This document shows, in pieces, positions 6,545 through 8,783 of a stretch of DNA of 8,783 nucleotides (the stretch's first letter is position 1; each line of letters opens with the position of its first letter). Origin of the DNA: DAOTVC01 sp034437215 (lineage in GTDB: Bacteria; Chloroflexota; Anaerolineae; B4-G1; SLSP01); contig DAOTVC010000058.1 of NCBI GenBank assembly GCA_034437215.1, positions 1 through 8,783 on the forward strand, read 5' to 3'. Below the pieces are notes generated by a model. It made no database searches. It worked only from the letters and a program-made list of their open reading frames with translations, and was not told where the DNA came from. The position numbers and the translations under genes are program-made.

Positions 6545-6649
6545 TTAGGGATCAGGGATTGGGGATTAGGCATTAGGTACCATATTTCTCCGGTCCCTCA
6601 TCCCTCATCCCTTACCCCTGGTCCCTGATCCCTCATCTCTAATCCCTCG
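6545..6649. repeat. Two-armed degenerate heptamer repeat array
   Basis: The left arm (6545-6579) holds five consecutive units TTAGGGA, TCAGGGA, TTGGGGA, TTAGGCA and TTAGGTA. The right arm (6594-6649) holds eight units of the complementary type TCCCTNA, for example TCCCTCA, TCCCTCA, TCCCTTA, CCCCTGG and TCCCTGA. The arms could pair as a long imperfect hairpin around a 14-base centre. It fills most of the gap between the small lipoprotein stop (6654) and the dehydrogenase start (6496). Heptamer arrays of similar kind (STRR) are known in cyanobacteria. Confidence 0.8.
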
Positions 6650-6653
6650 GCCT

Positions 6654-7118
6654 TTACATCCCGCCCTCGAAGGTGGCGAACTCCGCGCCCAGCAGGTCCG
6701 TAAGCAGCTCCGTGAGGGCCGGGTTGTCGCCGACGTAGAAGACGAGGAGAGAGCCGGAGCGGAAGAAGTGGGTCGTGTCGGCCCAATCGACGGTGATATC
6801 GCCCACGGTCCCCGCTTCGGGCGCCACCAGGGACGCCATGGTCTCCGCCTCCTCCGGGCTGTCGAAGTCGAAGACCTGGATCTCCTCACCGGTCACCTGG
6901 ATGACCTGAGTCTCGGCGTCGAAGATCTCCATATCCTCCGGGACCGCGCCGAGCTCCTCGACCTCGGCGCCGCGTGCCTCCAGAGCCACGACGAGATCCT
7001 CGTAGTCGTTTAGCTCCGTCTCGGGCGCGACGAGCTCGGGTGTCTCCGCCTCGGCACAGGCGGCGGCTCCGAGAAGCAGAACGAAGAGCACCACAAATGT
7101 TATCCAACGGCCTTTCAT
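6654..7118 (-). CDS. Small lipoprotein of unknown function
   Basis: A 154-residue exported protein I cannot assign to a named family. The signal peptide MKGRW followed by a hydrophobic stretch ends in LGAAAC, with probable lipidated Cys21. The -3 residue is Ala rather than the usual Leu, so the lipobox is slightly weak. The mature part is acidic with a compact domain: NDYEDLVVALEARGAEVEELG at 37-57, QVIQVTGEEIQVFDF at 71-85, the EEAETMASLV helix at 89-98, then VDWADTTHFFRSGSLLVFYVGD (110-131) and a C-terminal helix. This alternation of strands and helices suggests a small alpha/beta fold. I recall similar unnamed lipoproteins in Chloroflexota. ATG has AAGGAGGG seven bases upstream and is well supported. 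No catalytic motif is visible. Confidence 0.85.
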   Translation of the reverse strand: MKGRWITFVVLFVLLLGAAACAEAETPELVAPETELNDYEDLVVALEARGAEVEELGAVPEDMEIFDAETQVIQVTGEEIQVFDFDSPEEAETMASLVAPEAGTVGDITVDWADTTHFFRSGSLLVFYVGDNPALTELLTDLLGAEFATFEGGM

Positions 7119-7160
7119 CTTACCCTCCTTACTTACTATGGTGATCGATGTGCATCATAC

Positions 7161-7237
7161 GGGTCTGTTTCAACCCGGTTATGAGCTATTCATGGCTGAA
7201 ACGTAAAGCGTGAAACGTGAGACGCTTCACGTTTCAC
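7161..7237 (+). repeat. Intergenic inverted-repeat element, copy C
   Basis: Closest relative of copy A: the left end GGGTCTGTTTCAACCCGGTT is followed by an ATGAGCTATTCATGGCTGAA block nearly identical to copy A. GTGAAACGTGA (7210-7220) and its exact complement (7227-7237) surround a six-base loop. It begins 49 bases after the stop of the six-helix membrane protein gene and lies upstream of the small lipoprotein gene. It lacks the right-hand outer inverted repeat of copy A. Confidence 0.78.
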
Positions 7238-7286
7238 CCCCCGAACGCCTTCTGATCCGGTGACAGTCCCTACCGCTACCGTGCGT

Positions 7287-7922
7287 TCAGGCCTTCCTGC
7301 ACTCGGCCGCCCGTACCATCTGCTGGGCCAACCAGAAGGTCGGCAGGACGAGCAGCGGCATCTGCAGCAGGGGCGTCAACCCCACGCCCAGGAGGGGCAG
7401 GCGGGGCATGGCGGCGGTGTAGTCCCAGGCGCCCGTCTCCAGCGCGATGACCTCGCCCACCGTCTGTCCCAGCGCTGCAAGCACCAGCGTGAGGAGGACG
7501 GTGGACCAGCGCCAGGGCATGTGCCACTCCCACCGCCCGCCACGCGCGAGGGTCACCGCGAAGAGCAGGCTCAGCAGGATGAAGCCGTCGGCGACGGAGG
7601 CCTCGAAGAGCATGCTGACCAGGTCCGGGTAGGTGTATTCGACCATGTAGAAGTGATTGAAGAGGACGGAGTGGAGGAGCTCGTAGACCACGTTGAGAAG
7701 AAAGCCGAAGAGGAAGACCCAGAGGGCGAGTCGGTAGAAGCTCCTGAGCCGTGCGGCTGGGATGAGCGCCACGCAGGCCAGGGCGAGGAAGAGAGTCAAA
7801 CCCAGGACGATGAGGTTGAGGATCTGCACCCCCTGCAGAAAGAGGGAGACGACGAGGGTGACGGCGAAGAAGCCCAGAAAGAGCCGGGTGCTGGGTTGGC
7901 GCAGCTTCGCTCGTAGGTTCAA
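7287..7922 (-). CDS. Six-helix membrane protein of unknown function
   Basis: A 211-residue integral membrane protein that I do not recognise as a named family. Six hydrophobic segments lie at about 13-31, 34-55, 62-82, 104-125, 140-160 and 177-201. Polar residues that stand out are Glu81 and His84 (YELLH) in or near helix 3, ASVADG at 108-113, and a loop GAWDYTAAMPRLP at 164-176 that leads into GVGLTPLLQ. Such charged residues in or near the membrane could bind a metal, heme or quinone, but this is speculation. The start is TTG at 7922, overlapping the cytochrome stop (TTGA), with GAGGAGG just before it. Translation is therefore probably coupled to the cytochrome c gene, which is the best clue to a shared role in electron transfer or its maturation. 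Confidence 0.82.
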   Translation of the reverse strand: MNLRAKLRQPSTRLFLGFFAVTLVVSLFLQGVQILNLIVLGLTLFLALACVALIPAARLRSFYRLALWVFLFGFLLNVVYELLHSVLFNHFYMVEYTYPDLVSMLFEASVADGFILLSLLFAVTLARGGRWEWHMPWRWSTVLLTLVLAALGQTVGEVIALETGAWDYTAAMPRLPLLGVGLTPLLQMPLLVLPTFWLAQQMVRAAECRKA

Positions 7923-8464
7923 TGTGCCTCCTCGTGGCCCAGCGTCTTCAGAAACGCGATCAGATCCTCCAGATCGTCCTCCTCCAGCTCCCAGCGCGGC
8001 ATGGTGCGATCGAGAGGCTCCCCGGCGGGATCCAGCCCCTCGGTAATGGCCCGCTTGAGCAGTGCCTCGTTGTAAGGCGGATGCTCCTCCCCCTCCCCGT
8101 GCTCCGTCTCCTCGGTGAGGTGCTCGTACTGAATGTTCGGCGCCTCCTCGTTGGACATCATGATGAACTCCTCACCCTCACCCTCCGGACCGTGGCAGGC
8201 GGCACAGCCGCCGCCACGGCGATAGAGCCAGTGGGGACCGCCGGAGAAGGGGACCCGCTCCCCCTCCTCGCTGAAGCCGGTGTGGTAGATGGTCGCGCCG
8301 TTGCTCTCGAAGCCCTCCACCTCCGGAGCGGAAGGCGCAAAGGGCGGAGGGGCGGCGGCGTTCGTCCACCAGCGGAAGAGCAGGACGAGGCCCCCGAGGA
8401 TGAGCAAACCCACGAGGAGTCCGCCGAGAACGATGGCGACCCAGGATACCTGTCTCTCGTCCAT
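7919..8464 (-). CDS. Membrane-anchored monoheme cytochrome c
   Basis: Electron-transfer protein facing outside the membrane. From ATG at 8464 it has 181 residues. One N-terminal helix (about 8-31) acts as an uncleaved anchor, followed by a Pro/Ala linker. The heme is attached through CAACH (87-91), and the likely distal ligand is Met155 in TMPRW. ALLKRAITEGLDPAGEPL (134-151) and LEDLIAFLKTL (165-175) are typical of class I cytochromes c. An unusual acidic, His-rich insert lies at about 106-130 (several Glu, His115, His122, His128). A GTG at 8473 is also open, but AGGAGGTGA sits exactly six bases before the ATG and favours 8464. That ribosome binding site overlaps the stop of the zinc-ribbon gene. 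Redox partner unknown. Confidence 0.9.
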   Translation of the reverse strand: MDERQVSWVAIVLGGLLVGLLILGGLVLLFRWWTNAAAPPPFAPSAPEVEGFESNGATIYHTGFSEEGERVPFSGGPHWLYRRGGGCAACHGPEGEGEEFIMMSNEEAPNIQYEHLTEETEHGEGEEHPPYNEALLKRAITEGLDPAGEPLDRTMPRWELEEDDLEDLIAFLKTLGHEEAH

Positions 8465-8469
8465 CCTCT

Positions 8470-8783
8470 TCACCTCCTCAGGTCCTCACCGCAGTAGGGG
8501 CAGACCGCCCACTCGTCGGCCACAGGTTCACCGCACGCCGGGCAGCGGGTCTCCTCAGCCGGTGGGCCTTCCCCACGCGAACGCGCCAACGCCAATCCAC
8601 CGAGGATGAGCAGGACGACCAGGCCCACGGGCAGAGCCAGCAAGAGCAGCGTCCACAGAACCCCCCGGGTGTTCAAGGTGCCGCGTCCCCCACACCAGGG
8701 GCAGAATCCGCCCCGCCTGCCCATCCTGCCGTAGCCGGTCAGGCCGGGCACGAAAGCCAGGAGCAGGACGCCCACGACCACGA
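8470..8783 (-). CDS. Zinc-ribbon membrane protein (5' end beyond window)
   Basis: The last 103 residues of a leftward gene whose start is outside the window. A GTG at 8781 is in frame but has no visible ribosome binding site and falls at the start of a hydrophobic run, so I treat the gene as truncated. Visible in order are a hydrophobic segment (1-16), a CPWCGG knuckle (27-32), a strong membrane helix (42-66), and a C-terminal zinc ribbon with CPAC at 80-83 and CPYC at 94-97, each pair followed by Gly. The ribbon would bind one zinc and lie on the side opposite the first knuckle. The stop overlaps the ribosome binding site of the cytochrome c gene, so the genes are very probably co-transcribed and coupled. 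Function unknown. Confidence 0.8.
   Translation of the reverse strand, partial: VVVGVLLLAFVPGLTGYGRMGRRGGFCPWCGGRGTLNTRGVLWTLLLLALPVGLVVLLILGGLALARSRGEGPPAEETRCPACGEPVADEWAVCPYCGEDLRR

Noticed and set aside
6598..6786. Short leftward frames running through the heptamer array
   Set aside because: They overlap the small lipoprotein gene in another frame and their tails are just translated repeat units.

Overview
This is a G+C-rich bacterial chromosomal window with eleven protein genes. Ten are complete, and the last runs off the right edge. Only proC reads rightwards; everything from rpsT onward reads leftwards. The taxon cannot be fixed from the window. The lipobox-type lipoproteins, an importer operon with no outer-membrane receptor, and a small lipoprotein and a cytochrome that resemble (from memory) families common in Chloroflexota make a Chloroflexota member a tentative guess.

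Left part (1-1434): proC (pyrroline-5-carboxylate reductase) and rpsT (ribosomal protein S20) converge on a strong bidirectional hairpin. rpsT appears to have its own near-consensus promoter about 200 bases upstream, so it would carry a long leader.

Middle (1435-4456): a compact three-gene ABC importer of the iron-siderophore/heme/cobalamin type, in the order lipoprotein, FecCD permease, ATPase. The lipoprotein and permease genes overlap by one base. The ATPase gene may also overlap the permease by four. The substrate is not determined. Upstream (4706-5263) lies a PadR-family repressor gene with a near-perfect sigma-70 promoter. A perfect inverted repeat overlaps its -10 box, which looks like autoregulation.

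Right-middle (5477-7118): a short-chain dehydrogenase with a C-terminal membrane anchor, and a small lipoprotein of a family I cannot name. Right end (7287-8783): a tightly overlapping set encoding a zinc-ribbon membrane protein (partial), a membrane-anchored monoheme cytochrome c and a six-helix membrane protein of unknown function. This looks like one translationally coupled unit and is the best candidate here for an undescribed module.

Two families of intergenic repeats run through the window. One is a roughly 80-110 base element with nested inverted repeats built on TGAAACGT/ACGTTTCA. It has three copies in the same orientation, each just downstream of a leftward gene. The other is a degenerate heptamer repeat (TNAGGGA / TCCCTNA), with a short array before the importer operon and a large two-armed array between the lipoprotein and dehydrogenase genes. 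No tRNA, rRNA, CRISPR array, insertion sequence or transposase was seen.
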